The notes under the pieces are model-generated. The model ran no database searches, was not told the DNA's origin, and saw only the letters and a program-made list of their open reading frames with translations. A stretch of 64,000 nucleotides of DNA from an unidentified bacterial endosymbiont (GTDB lineage: Bacteria; Pseudomonadota; Gammaproteobacteria; Enterobacterales; Enterobacteriaceae): positions 3,782,001-3,846,000 of the forward strand of contig NZ_OU963893.1 of assembly GCF_918797525.1 (NCBI RefSeq), read 5' to 3'. Both the position numbers and the translations under genes were made by a program. Shown piece by piece: positions 27,113 through 35,838 of this stretch (the first letter of the stretch is position 1; every line of letters starts with the position of its first letter).

Positions 27113-30100
27113 ATGGCAAGGAGGCAGATTCTTTCTCTGTCGGAAAGAGAATCATTATTGGCATTGCCAGATGATGAGTTAACGCTGACCCGAATGGCCT
27201 ATTTCAGTGAGCATGATCTGGCACTTATCAGTGCTCACCGTAAACCTGCCAGCCGTTTTGGTTTTGCCGTCCTTCTTTGCTACCTGAAAAATGTCGGTTT
27301 TGCTCCGGATAAAAAAATCCCACCCTCTGATGCCCTGCTGAAGAATATTGCCAGCAGGCTAAAGCTTACCGGCGATCTCTGGCCTGCTTACCTTTCCGGC
27401 AGGGATACAACCCGGCGTGAGCATTTAACCGAACTGTACCGCTATCTTGGCGTAAAGGCGTTCACCGGCAAAATACAGCAGGAGTGTATTACGCACCTGT
27501 TATCGATGGCGACGCGCACCGATAAAGGTATTCTCCTGGCCGAAGAGTTACTGGTCTGGCTCCGGCAGAACAACGTGATGATTCCCGCGATTGATGTCGT
27601 GGAGCGTGCCTGTGCGGAGGCCATGGCTGGCGGAGATAAAATCGTATTTCAGACTCTGAATGCCCCGTTAACTCCGGCGCACAGGGATGCCCTGGATCGT
27701 TTACTTGAGTCATCAGACAATCAGCCTTCCAGGCTGACATGGCTTCTGCAACCGCCGGGTAAAATCAATGGTAAGAACGTGCTGCAACATCTTGATCGGC
27801 TCAGCAGCATTGAATCGCTGGCATTACCTGAAGGTATAGATCGTACCATTCACCAGAACCGGTTGCTGAAACTGGCGCGGGAAGGTCGAAAGATGAGTAG
27901 CCGGGATTTGACCCGATTTTCAGCAGCCCGCCGTCATGCGATCCTGGTCTGCGTGCTGGAAGAAGCCAGAGCCACACTGACAGACGAAGTGATTGAGCTG
28001 CATGAGCGAATGCTGAACAGCCTGTTCAGCAAAGCCAAAAGAACACAGGCTGAGCGCCTTCAGCAGACCGGAAAGCTGATCCAGTCCAAACTGAGGCAGT
28101 ACATCGATGTCGGTCAGGCGCTGTCTGATGCTCGCGATTCCGGTGGCGATCCATGGCTCGCAATAGAAAACATACTCCCGTGGCCCGAATTTGTCGCCAG
28201 TCTGGAGGAAACACGCCATCTCGCCAGAAAAAATAATTTTGACCCGCTGCATATTATTACTGAGAAATACAGCACATTAAGGAAATATGCCCCGCGCATG
28301 TTGTCTGCTTTGCAGTTAGTCGCAACCCCGGCAGCACAACCTCTGGCTGATGCGCTGATTGTGATCAAGGATATGTACCGGAGGCAGTCACGTAAAGTTC
28401 CGGCGACAGCGCCGCTTGAGTTTGTCCCTGAAAGCTGGCGCAAGGTGGTGATTACACCTGCGGGTATTGACCGACAGTATTATGAATTTTGTGCGCTCAG
28501 CGAGCTTAAGGGAGCGCTACGCTCCGGGGACATCTGGGTTAAAGGCTCACGCCGCTACAAAAATTTTGATGATTACCTCATTCCCGAAAAAGACTTTGAC
28601 AAACTCACACCGGCGCTGCCACTGCCCGTATCTGCTGATTATCATGAGTACATTACCAGCCGCATGACTCTGCTTCAGTCCAGGCTTGAAGAGGTCAATG
28701 CTATGGCTGCCCTTGGTGAGCTGCCCGATGTGGAAATATCCGACAGGGGCGTAAAAGTCTCTCCGCTGGATAACTGCGTTCCGGCACAGGTTTCACCGCT
28801 GGCAGAACTGGTTTACAGCATGTTACCGCGACCTAAAATCACGGAAATTCTCGACGAGGTAAACAGCTGGACGACGTTTACCCGTCATTTTTCGCATATA
28901 AAAAATGACATTACCCGTCCCGATACCCGCCTGCTCCTCACCACCATTCTTGCGGATGGCATCAATCTTGGTCTGACCAAAATGGCAGAAGCCTGCCCAG
29001 GTAGCACCAAATCATCACTCGAAGATATTCAGGCATGGTACATCCGCGACGAAACCTATTCAGCCGCTCTTGCTGAGCTGGTAAATGCACAGGGGAAAAG
29101 ACCACTGGCGGCATTCTGGGGAGACGGGACAACGTCATCATCAGATGGACAGAATTTCAGAACAGGCAGCTCAGGCCGCTACGCAGGGCAGGTTAACCCG
29201 AAATATGGGCAGGAGCCTGGGCGTCAGTTTTATACCCATATTTCGGATCAATACAGCCCGTTTTACACCTGCATAATCAGTCGGGTCAGGGATTCAACCC
29301 ATGTTCTCGATGGCTTGCTGTATCACGAAAGCGACCTGGAAATCAGGGAGCATTACACCGATACCGCTGGTTTCACCGATCATGTCTTTGCCATGATGCA
29401 TCTGCTGGGATTTGCGTTCTGTCCGCGAATCAGGGATCTCCACGACAAGAAGCTGTTTATCAAAGGGAAAGCGGACCAGTACCCGGCGTTTCAGTCACTG
29501 ATATCAACGACCAGCCTGAATCTGAAAGAGATCGAACTTCACTGGCGTGAAGTGCTGCGTCTGGCAACCTCGATAAAACAGGGAACTGTGACGGCATCCC
29601 TGATGCTGAAAAAACTGGCCAGCTATCCCAAACAAAATGGCCTGGCAAAGGCGCTGAGAGAAATTGGCCGCATTGAGCGGACGCTGTTTATGCTCGACTG
29701 GTTCCGCGATCCTGCACTTCGTCGGCGGGTCCAGGCGGGACTGAATAAAGGAGAAGCCCGTAACGCGCTGGCGCGCGCGGTATTCCTGCACCGTCTGGGT
29801 GAAATCAGGGATCGTAAACCGGAAAATCAGAGCTACCGCGCCAGTGGACTGACGCTGCTGACAGCAGCTATCTCGCTGTGGAATACAGTCTATATGGAAA
29901 GAGCGGTCGATGCCCTGAAGCGTAAAGGGGTGAAGATCAACGAGCAACTGCTGTCACATTTGTCGCCGTTAGGCTGGGAGCATATCAATCTGACAGGCGA
30001 TTACATCTGGAAAAGCAATAGAATACCGGCCTCCGGTAAGTTTCGTCGGCTGAGGCCTGCTAAAGTAGAAAGGTCAAAAAACGACCTTAACGTACAATAA
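27113..30100 (+). CDS. tnpA: Tn3-family transposase TnpA
   Basis: Start chosen at 27113 (MARRQILSLSERESLLALPDDE), preceded by GGGGGAA; the frame is open 14 codons further up. 995 residues, full length for the family (about 1000). An N-terminal DUF4158 domain covers residues 1-170. The catalytic region shows ILADGINLGLTKMAEACPG (first Asp), LAAFWGDGTTSSSDGQNF (second Asp) and the C-terminal WNTVYMERAVDALKRKG and PLGWEHINLTGDYIW. Its stop lies inside the 38-bp right terminal repeat. No resolvase or left repeat is in view, so the element seems to be only its right part plus the transposase. Confidence 0.95.
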   Translation: MARRQILSLSERESLLALPDDELTLTRMAYFSEHDLALISAHRKPASRFGFAVLLCYLKNVGFAPDKKIPPSDALLKNIASRLKLTGDLWPAYLSGRDTTRREHLTELYRYLGVKAFTGKIQQECITHLLSMATRTDKGILLAEELLVWLRQNNVMIPAIDVVERACAEAMAGGDKIVFQTLNAPLTPAHRDALDRLLESSDNQPSRLTWLLQPPGKINGKNVLQHLDRLSSIESLALPEGIDRTIHQNRLLKLAREGRKMSSRDLTRFSAARRHAILVCVLEEARATLTDEVIELHERMLNSLFSKAKRTQAERLQQTGKLIQSKLRQYIDVGQALSDARDSGGDPWLAIENILPWPEFVASLEETRHLARKNNFDPLHIITEKYSTLRKYAPRMLSALQLVATPAAQPLADALIVIKDMYRRQSRKVPATAPLEFVPESWRKVVITPAGIDRQYYEFCALSELKGALRSGDIWVKGSRRYKNFDDYLIPEKDFDKLTPALPLPVSADYHEYITSRMTLLQSRLEEVNAMAALGELPDVEISDRGVKVSPLDNCVPAQVSPLAELVYSMLPRPKITEILDEVNSWTTFTRHFSHIKNDITRPDTRLLLTTILADGINLGLTKMAEACPGSTKSSLEDIQAWYIRDETYSAALAELVNAQGKRPLAAFWGDGTTSSSDGQNFRTGSSGRYAGQVNPKYGQEPGRQFYTHISDQYSPFYTCIISRVRDSTHVLDGLLYHESDLEIREHYTDTAGFTDHVFAMMHLLGFAFCPRIRDLHDKKLFIKGKADQYPAFQSLISTTSLNLKEIELHWREVLRLATSIKQGTVTASLMLKKLASYPKQNGLAKALREIGRIERTLFMLDWFRDPALRRRVQAGLNKGEARNALARAVFLHRLGEIRDRKPENQSYRASGLTLLTAAISLWNTVYMERAVDALKRKGVKINEQLLSHLSPLGWEHINLTGDYIWKSNRIPASGKFRRLRPAKVERSKNDLNVQ

Positions 30101-30123
30101 TTTTCGATATCCAAACTGCCCCC
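30086..30123. repeat. 38-bp terminal inverted repeat of the Tn3-family element (right end)
   Basis: The sequence from CTTAACGT to CTGCCCCC is exactly 38 bases and, read inwards, starts GGGGGCAG and ends ACGTTAAG, the layout of Tn3-family ends. It overlaps the last codons of TnpA. The partner repeat was not found in the window. Confidence 0.8.
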
Positions 30124-30185
30124 AATTTGTAAGGTCTCTTGCAGTTAAGTGTGGATAAGAAATTCTCAATCTGGTTAGCATGAAA

Positions 30186-30207
30186 ACGACCTCTTTTTTG
30201 AGGCCGT
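30186..30207 (-). terminator. Terminator after hipA
   Basis: GAGGCCGT and ACGACCTC form an 8-base stem with one mismatch and a TTTTTT loop, 7 bp after the hipA stop; on the minus strand TTTTC follows. Confidence 0.6.
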
Positions 30208-30213
30208 GATAAC

Positions 30214-31479
30214 TCATTTGGATTGCATACCGGCAATATTTTCGTTGATGCGATTTTGAATATAACCGATTGTATCTTCAGTTACTTTTTCCGGAAGTAA
30301 GTCACGGCATTTCGCGGAAAATGTGGTGGCCACAGAAGAAATCCGCTCAATTAGCTCGTCTATCTGATTCACCTCTAGCTCAGCCTCCCGGGTTCCAAGG
30401 GCAATCAGATGCTTGCGTTCTATGTTGAGTGCTTCCCCCATGACATCCATCTGATGATACCCGCCCGGACCATCGCAGAAAGTAATGTCAAAGGCCGGCG
30501 CAAGAGACCAGTTCCCCTCCTGAGACATCAGGTAGGCAAAGTTTTTGGGATGATCATCCCGGTTATTAAAGATGACATTGAATACAACGCGCTCGAATGC
30601 TCGTTTTTTTTCCCTGATATCATTCGTACAGAGCTGAGTCGCCCTAATGAAGTTTGCATAGTCCATGGAGCCCGGGATCTGATAATTTGCACCTGTGAAG
30701 GCCGCGAGGCTTTGCATCGGTACTTTCATTTCTCTTTCTCTGTCGAATCGCCGGCTTGCAAAAGCCGCTTGTCCGTCAGGTAATTCAAAATACCTGGTTT
30801 CTGGCGTTTCAATCCCACATTCTCGCAGGCACTGCGAGTAGACCATTTCCACAGCGCAAACTTCGGGATGCTCCTGCCTGGCAGGGAACTTAATCAGCCA
30901 TGGTTCAAGTTTCTGTGAAGGTATCGTTGTAAACTCATCCGTTACAGAGTGGCGATACAGCAGAGCTTTTGGGCGAGCTCCCTGTGGTGAGCCCCCCATA
31001 AGTAAGAGCCGGTTGAGAAACTCCCCTCCTTCACCTTTAAGTACTTCCTGAACCTCCGCAGCTAACTGGCTAACCGGGATATCTTCCTGAACAGATTTAA
31101 CATCCGGTGATACCGGCTTATAAGACATCGCCCCCATAGCATTACTACCGATATAGGTGAGTCGTTCAAGGGGGCCGATTCTTGCAATGTTAAGTCCGCG
31201 TTTACGAAACAATCTATCCATGAGCAGCATCCCCCACCCATCTGGCAGGGAGTCGTAAACCGGTCCAGGAAGCCCTAACTGGTGCAGAGGGAAATCACTC
31301 CGGAGTTTCGGGCCAGCCAGTGGTAGCGTATAACTTGCCAGTTCCAGCCCTTTTTTTTGTGCTTCAGGACTATATTCGAAAACGATCACCGGTCGCCCTG
31401 TCAACGCTGTCGTCGTGGCTAACGTTCCCCAACGCCAGTGCTCTCCCCAGCCATCATAAAAAACATCAACACTAATCAT
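30214..31479 (-). CDS. hipA: HipA-family serine/threonine kinase toxin
   Basis: 421 residues. The N-terminal subdomain has DSLPDGWGMLLMDRL; the kinase core has the Gly-rich GGSPQGARPKALL (about residue 161), the catalytic loop NRDDHPKNFAYL (Asp and Asn, about 310) and the metal-binding FDITFCDG. HipA of E. coli phosphorylates glutamyl-tRNA synthetase and causes growth arrest; other family members hit other targets, so the target here is open. The start overlaps hipB by 8 bp. The pair stabilises the DNA that carries it, which fits its place inside the segment inferred to have been a circle. Confidence 0.9.
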   Translation of the reverse strand: MISVDVFYDGWGEHWRWGTLATTTALTGRPVIVFEYSPEAQKKGLELASYTLPLAGPKLRSDFPLHQLGLPGPVYDSLPDGWGMLLMDRLFRKRGLNIARIGPLERLTYIGSNAMGAMSYKPVSPDVKSVQEDIPVSQLAAEVQEVLKGEGGEFLNRLLLMGGSPQGARPKALLYRHSVTDEFTTIPSQKLEPWLIKFPARQEHPEVCAVEMVYSQCLRECGIETPETRYFELPDGQAAFASRRFDREREMKVPMQSLAAFTGANYQIPGSMDYANFIRATQLCTNDIREKKRAFERVVFNVIFNNRDDHPKNFAYLMSQEGNWSLAPAFDITFCDGPGGYHQMDVMGEALNIERKHLIALGTREAELEVNQIDELIERISSVATTFSAKCRDLLPEKVTEDTIGYIQNRINENIAGMQSK

Positions 31480-31792
31480 TTTTTAAACTCTTATTTCTGA
31501 TGCGCTTCCGGGTTAACGTGGACTCATATCGGCGGAGATCATCCAGACTATCAAGCTTTGGTTTGAACAGTGATTCCAACTCATCAGTTCGGCCCAGGAT
31601 CATTGCTACACGAATAATATTCTCAAAACTGGTATTTTTACCTGATTCCAGGTTGGACAACGTATTCACACCAATACCAGCTCGCTTTGCCAGCTCAGAC
31701 TGAGTCATCTGTTGGTTAATCCTTTCTGTACGTAACCGATCGCACAGAAGCAAGGCTATCTCATCTGGTTTGGTTAGCGATAAATCCAACAT
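31472..31792 (-). CDS. hipB: HipB-like antitoxin and repressor (HTH Xre family)
   Basis: 106 residues with a helix-turn-helix MTQSELAKRAGIGVNTLSNLESGK at residues 29-52. The C-terminal tail (LFKPKLDSLDDLRRYESTLTRKR) is of the kind that binds HipA. By family, it would neutralise HipA and repress the operon. TATAAT boxes upstream at about 31828-31850 and a small dyad (TTCAACATAAGG region) near 31815-31830 may be promoter and operator. Confidence 0.88.
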   Translation of the reverse strand: MLDLSLTKPDEIALLLCDRLRTERINQQMTQSELAKRAGIGVNTLSNLESGKNTSFENIIRVAMILGRTDELESLFKPKLDSLDDLRRYESTLTRKRIRNKSLKND

Positions 31793-32018
31793 ATTGTGTT
31801 TTATCTCTCATTATTCAACATAAGGCACATTATATTGGAATTATACCACAGGCGTTCACGACGGCGAAACAAATGGCTGTGGGGCGGATTTTAATAGAAA
31901 CGATGCTGAGGTTTTAAGTTTCGGAAGACGGAAATACCTGTTGCGCTAGAGACTGTAATTTAAATTGTGTATCTGCCTGTTTTTGATATGTTCACTTCAA
32001 CAACGAAACAGGTAAATT

Positions 32019-33129
32019 ATGGACGAAAAGAAACTCAAAGCGCTGGCGGCTGAACTGGCTAAGGGCATTAAAACTGAAGCTGATCTTAACCAGTTTTCTC
32101 GTATGCTGACGAAGCTAACCGTCGAAACAGCGTTAAATGCTGAGCTGACTGACCATCTCGGGCATGAGAAAAATGCCCCTAAATCCGGCTCGAACACCCG
32201 CAATGGCTACACATCAAAAACTCTGCTTTGCGATGACGGGGAGATTGAGCTGAACACGCCTCGTGATCGTGAAAATACCTTTGAACCTCAGTTAATTAAG
32301 AAAAATCAGACGCGTATTACGCAGATGGACAGCCAGATCCTATCCCTGTATGCCAAAGGGATGGCCACGCGCGAAATCGTCGCCACCTTCAAAGAGATGT
32401 ATGACGCCGATGTGTCGCCCACGCTGATCTCTAAAGTCACCGATGCCGTTAAAGAGCAGGTTACAGAGTGGCAAAACAGGCAACTGGATGCGTTATATCC
32501 CATTGTTTACATGGACTGCATTGTTGTGAAAGTCCGCCAGAATGGCAGCGTAATAAACAAAGCCGTTTTCCTGGCGCTGGGTATCAATACCGAAGGTCAG
32601 AAAGAATTACTGGGCATGTGGCTGGCCGAAAATGAAGGCACAAAGTTCTGGCTGAGTGTACTGACAGAGCTTAAAAATCGTGGGCTTCAGGACATCCTGA
32701 TAGCCTGCCTGGACGGTCTGAAGGGCTTCCCGGATGCGATAAACAGTGTCTACCCGCAGACCCATATCCAGCTGTGCATCATCCATATGGTACGTAACAG
32801 CCTGAAATACGTGTCCTGGAAGGACTACAAAGCCGTCACCAGCGGACTGAAGGCGATTTATCAGGCTCCGACCGAAGAGGCAGCGCTGATGGCGCTGGAT
32901 ACGTTCGCGGGTGAGTGGGACGACAAGTATCCACAAATCAACAAAAGCTGGCGTGCGCACTGGGAAAAGCTGAATACGTTCTTCGGCTACCCGCAAGGCC
33001 ATTTACACCACTAATGCTATAGAATCGCTGAACAGCGTGATCCGTGCGGCCATAAAGAAACGCAAAGTGTTCCCGACGGACGACTCGGTACGGAAAGTTG
33101 TCTATCTGGCGATCAAAGTAAGCGTATAG
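32019..33129 (+). pseudogene. IS256-family transposase, frameshifted and interrupted
   Basis: 331 residues are read from MDEKKLKALAAELAKGIKTE with the mutator-type DDE core (YPIVYMDCIVVKVRQNG; DGLKGFPDAI). At about 32993 FGYPQGHLHH replaces the expected FGYPPDIRKAIYTTNAIE: about 11 bases are missing, so the frame shifts and stops at 33014. The true frame continues as TNAIESLNSVIRAAIKKRKV to 33117, where IS66 enters, and ends at 35570-35668 as KDASKKWSMPIQNWRLAMSR. Two independent lesions make it inactive. Confidence 0.92.
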
Positions 33130-33159
33130 CGCGAACCGTATTGACGTGACGAGGATGGG

Positions 33160-34698
33160 TTATTCGGCAGGCAGTGTGATCCGCCACGGCAGCAGTTCAC
33201 CAACCCGGTTTACCGGCCAGTCAGCAATGACGTCAAGGATATGGTGAAGGTAACGTTCTGGAGCTACTCCATTCAGTTTGCACGTCCCGATCAGACTGTA
33301 CAGCAGCGCTCCCCGCTCACCACCGTGGTCTGAGCCGAAGAACAGCCAGTTTTTACGCCCCAGACTGACCGTCCGCAGCGCATTTTCAGCGATATTGTTA
33401 TCGGCTTCAGCCCAGCCGTCGTCTGCGTAGTATGTCAACGCCTGCCACTGGTTCAGTACATAGGTGAACGCTTTTGCCAGCTCTGAGTGTCGCGACAGGG
33501 TTTTCACTTTTTCACGCAGCCAGTTTTCCAGTGATTTAAGAAGCGCTTTCGTTTTTAACTGGCGTTCAGCAAGCCGCTGTTCTGCTGGCATTCCCCTGAT
33601 ATCCGCTTCGATGGCATACAACTCGCCTATCCGTTTCAGCGCTTCATCTGTGAGCGCTGAGGGAGTGCGAACGTGAACATCATGGATTTTACGCCGGGCA
33701 TGGGCCCAGCACGCGGCTTCCTTTATATGACCGTCGCGGTAGAGCTCGTTGAACCCGGCGTAGGCATCAGCCTGCAGTACGCCACTGAAGCCTGCAAGAT
33801 GGGTCTGAGGGTGGATACCTTTTCTGTCCGGGCTGTAAGCGAACCACACTGCGGGGGCCAGCGCTGAGCCGGCGTTGCGGTCGTCGCGAACGTACGTCCA
33901 TAAGCGCCCGGTCTTCGTCTTCTTATTACCCGGCAACAGCACCGGGACAGGCGTATCGTCAGCATGGAGTTTGCCGTCGGTCAGGACATAGTCCTGAAGG
34001 GCTTCATCCAGCGGTGCCAGCAGACGACAACACGCATCCACCCAGCCCGACAGTACAGAACGACTCAACACCACACCCTGGCGGGCATAGATCTCCGACT
34101 GGCGATACAGCGGTGTGTGCTCTGCATACTTTGAGGTCAGCACGCGGGCCAGCAGCCCCGGTCCGGCGATACCCCGTTCGATGGGGCGCGAAGGCGCCGG
34201 GGCCTGAACGATGCGATCGCACCGACGGCAGGCATGCTTTTCACGTACTGTCCGGATAACCCGGAAGGCGCTGCGCATCAGCTCCAGCTGTTCGGCGGCA
34301 TCCTCACCCAGGTAGCTCAGCGAACCACCGCACTCCGGGCAACAGGACTCTGTGGGTAACAACCGCTTTTCATCACGGGGGAGTGACTCAGGGAACGGTT
34401 TGCGGGTGCGGGTCTGACGCAGCGGGCGCTGCACCGCCGGATCATCAACCCGACCGGTCAGCGTATCGCTTTCCTGCTGCAGCCGGTTCAGGTCAGCTTC
34501 CATCTGCGCGATACGGCGGGATACCTTTTCGGAACGACTGCCGAAGTTCATCCGGCGCAGCTTATCCAGTTGCGCCTGCAGATGGTCTATTTCGCGTTCC
34601 CGGACGGCCAGCTTTTCCAGCAGGGCGCGGTTCAGCGCTTCCTGTTCGGCCAGGCGCTGTTTCAGCAGAAGGATGTCGTCAGAAGAGGTGTCGTTCAT
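33160..34698 (-). CDS. tnpC: IS66-family transposase TnpC (second type)
   Basis: 512 residues, full length, with N-terminal coiled coil (LAEQEALNRALLEKLAVRE), zinc-binding SCCPECGGSL, the DDE region (LHADDTPVPVLLPG; LQADAYAGFNELY) and the C-terminal ADNNIAENALRTVSLGRKNW. It differs from copies A and B throughout and represents another IS66 subgroup. Confidence 0.95.
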   Translation of the reverse strand: MNDTSSDDILLLKQRLAEQEALNRALLEKLAVREREIDHLQAQLDKLRRMNFGSRSEKVSRRIAQMEADLNRLQQESDTLTGRVDDPAVQRPLRQTRTRKPFPESLPRDEKRLLPTESCCPECGGSLSYLGEDAAEQLELMRSAFRVIRTVREKHACRRCDRIVQAPAPSRPIERGIAGPGLLARVLTSKYAEHTPLYRQSEIYARQGVVLSRSVLSGWVDACCRLLAPLDEALQDYVLTDGKLHADDTPVPVLLPGNKKTKTGRLWTYVRDDRNAGSALAPAVWFAYSPDRKGIHPQTHLAGFSGVLQADAYAGFNELYRDGHIKEAACWAHARRKIHDVHVRTPSALTDEALKRIGELYAIEADIRGMPAEQRLAERQLKTKALLKSLENWLREKVKTLSRHSELAKAFTYVLNQWQALTYYADDGWAEADNNIAENALRTVSLGRKNWLFFGSDHGGERGALLYSLIGTCKLNGVAPERYLHHILDVIADWPVNRVGELLPWRITLPAE

Positions 34699-34747
34699 AA
34701 GCCCGTATTTTACCAGGCTTATTCTGCGACAACCAGGATAAAGAGCG

Positions 34748-35095
34748 CTACAACATGGTCAGGGACGTCAGTAACCGCTTTGGCTGTCGCCAGTCGATAC
34801 CTTCCATCAGCATCGCCAGCTGCGCCGGCGTCAGGAACACTTTGCCATCGCGGGCTGAGGGCCAGGCGAAGCGACCACGTTCCAGTCGCTTTGTCAGCAG
34901 GCACAGCCCGTCACCGGTGGACCAGAGCAGTTTGACCTGACTGCCGCTGCGTCCCCGGAAGATGAAGACGTGGCCGGACATCGGGTCATCTTTCAGCGCG
35001 GTCTGCACCTTTGCGGCCAGGCCGTTGAAGCCGTTACGCATGTCGGTGATACCGGCAACCAGCCAGATTTTAGTACCTGAAGGTAGCGGGATCAT
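34748..35095 (-). CDS. tnpB: IS66 Orf2 family protein TnpB (second type)
   Basis: 115 residues: VAGITDMRNGFNGLAAKVQ, GHVFIFRGRSGSQVKLLW and RGRFAWP are the family blocks. It overlaps tnpA by 4 bp. Confidence 0.95.
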   Translation of the reverse strand: MIPLPSGTKIWLVAGITDMRNGFNGLAAKVQTALKDDPMSGHVFIFRGRSGSQVKLLWSTGDGLCLLTKRLERGRFAWPSARDGKVFLTPAQLAMLMEGIDWRQPKRLLTSLTML

Positions 35096-35490
35096 CGCTT
35101 CAGTTCCTGTATCAGCAGAGCCAGGAACGTTTCGCTGACAGCGCCGTTGAGGCGAAGCGTCCCGTGCCGGAACGTTACCTCACAGCTGATACTGAGCCCC
35201 GGGTCTTCTGCGAGCGATTCTGGCTGTACGGCAGTGGCATCGAGAGTCACAGGAAGTAGCAGAGGACTCTCTGAGGAAGGTAACAGTAGCTTTCCGTCGC
35301 GCCACTGCTGGCGCCATTTAAATAACAAATTGGCGTTGATGCCGTTTTCAAGCGCCAGTTTTGAAATGGATATTCCGGGTTTGCAGGAGGCAGCAACGAG
35401 CTGCTGCTTAAACTCAGGAGAATAATTAGGGCAGCCCTTACGCCTGCCGGGGGTCACATTTTTCTGCATATCTGACACTTTGGTTCCCAC
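35092..35490 (-). CDS. tnpA: IS66-family helix-turn-helix protein TnpA (second type)
   Basis: 132 residues. The N-terminal YSPEFKQQLVAASCKPGISI followed by LALENGINANLLFKWRQQW is the transposase_8-type helix-turn-helix. First gene of the element. Confidence 0.93.
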   Translation of the reverse strand: MGTKVSDMQKNVTPGRRKGCPNYSPEFKQQLVAASCKPGISISKLALENGINANLLFKWRQQWRDGKLLLPSSESPLLLPVTLDATAVQPESLAEDPGLSISCEVTFRHGTLRLNGAVSETFLALLIQELKR

Positions 35491-35734
35491 TACTTATTTG
35501 GTGGACACCACTTTGTCGAATACATCAGATTATGACCAGACGGTTCGCGCTGTACGCTTACCGATCAAAGATGCGTCAAAAAAATGGAGTATGCCGATCC
35601 AGAACTGGCGTCTGGCGATGAGTCGCTTTATTATCGAGTTCGGTGACCGCCCGAGCGATCACCTTTAACGAGTGGGCAGTTACACAGAATTACTTACAGG
35701 CTCTGTCCCCATGTTTATCCATATACCTGTTCAA

Positions 35735-35795
35735 TGAGAGTTACCTCGCGTTTTGTTTAAGGATTAGACACCCATATCAAAACCGGTAACTCTCA
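35735..35795. repeat. Inverted repeat with a 39-base loop after the LRR-NEL gene
   Basis: TGAGAGTTACC (35735-35745) is perfectly matched by GGTAACTCTCA (35785-35795). It lies 44-104 bp past the stop of the LRR-NEL gene and next to the IS256 end. It may terminate the effector transcript or be the two ends of a tiny lost element. Confidence 0.55.
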
Positions 35796-35838
35796 ACCTT
35801 TCAAGGCCCAGTGTCAGATCAAGTCGAGACTAATACAA

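Larger units (their letters stand above)
33118..35561 (-). mobile_element. IS66-family element, second type (2444 bp)
   Basis: Ends GTAAGCGTATAGCGCGAACC and, inverted, GTAAGCGTACAGCGCGAACC. An 8-bp target duplication CGATCAAA is intact on both sides (33110-33117 and 35562-35569), so this insertion into IS256 is undisturbed. It carries three complete genes. Confidence 0.96.
31949..35703 (+). mobile_element. IS256-family element with a nested IS66
   Basis: Ends are GAGACTGTAATTTAAATTGT and, inverted from 35703, GAGCCTGTAAGTAATTCTGT; both continue to GTGTA-CTGCC. Without the nested element (33118-35561) it is about 1.3 kb. No matching target duplication was seen at its borders. Its end also appears as the remnant at 15373-15485. 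Confidence 0.9.

Noticed and set aside
33118..35561. Swap of target duplications at the second IS66 type
   Set aside because: CGATCAAA is the same on both sides, so this is an ordinary insertion.
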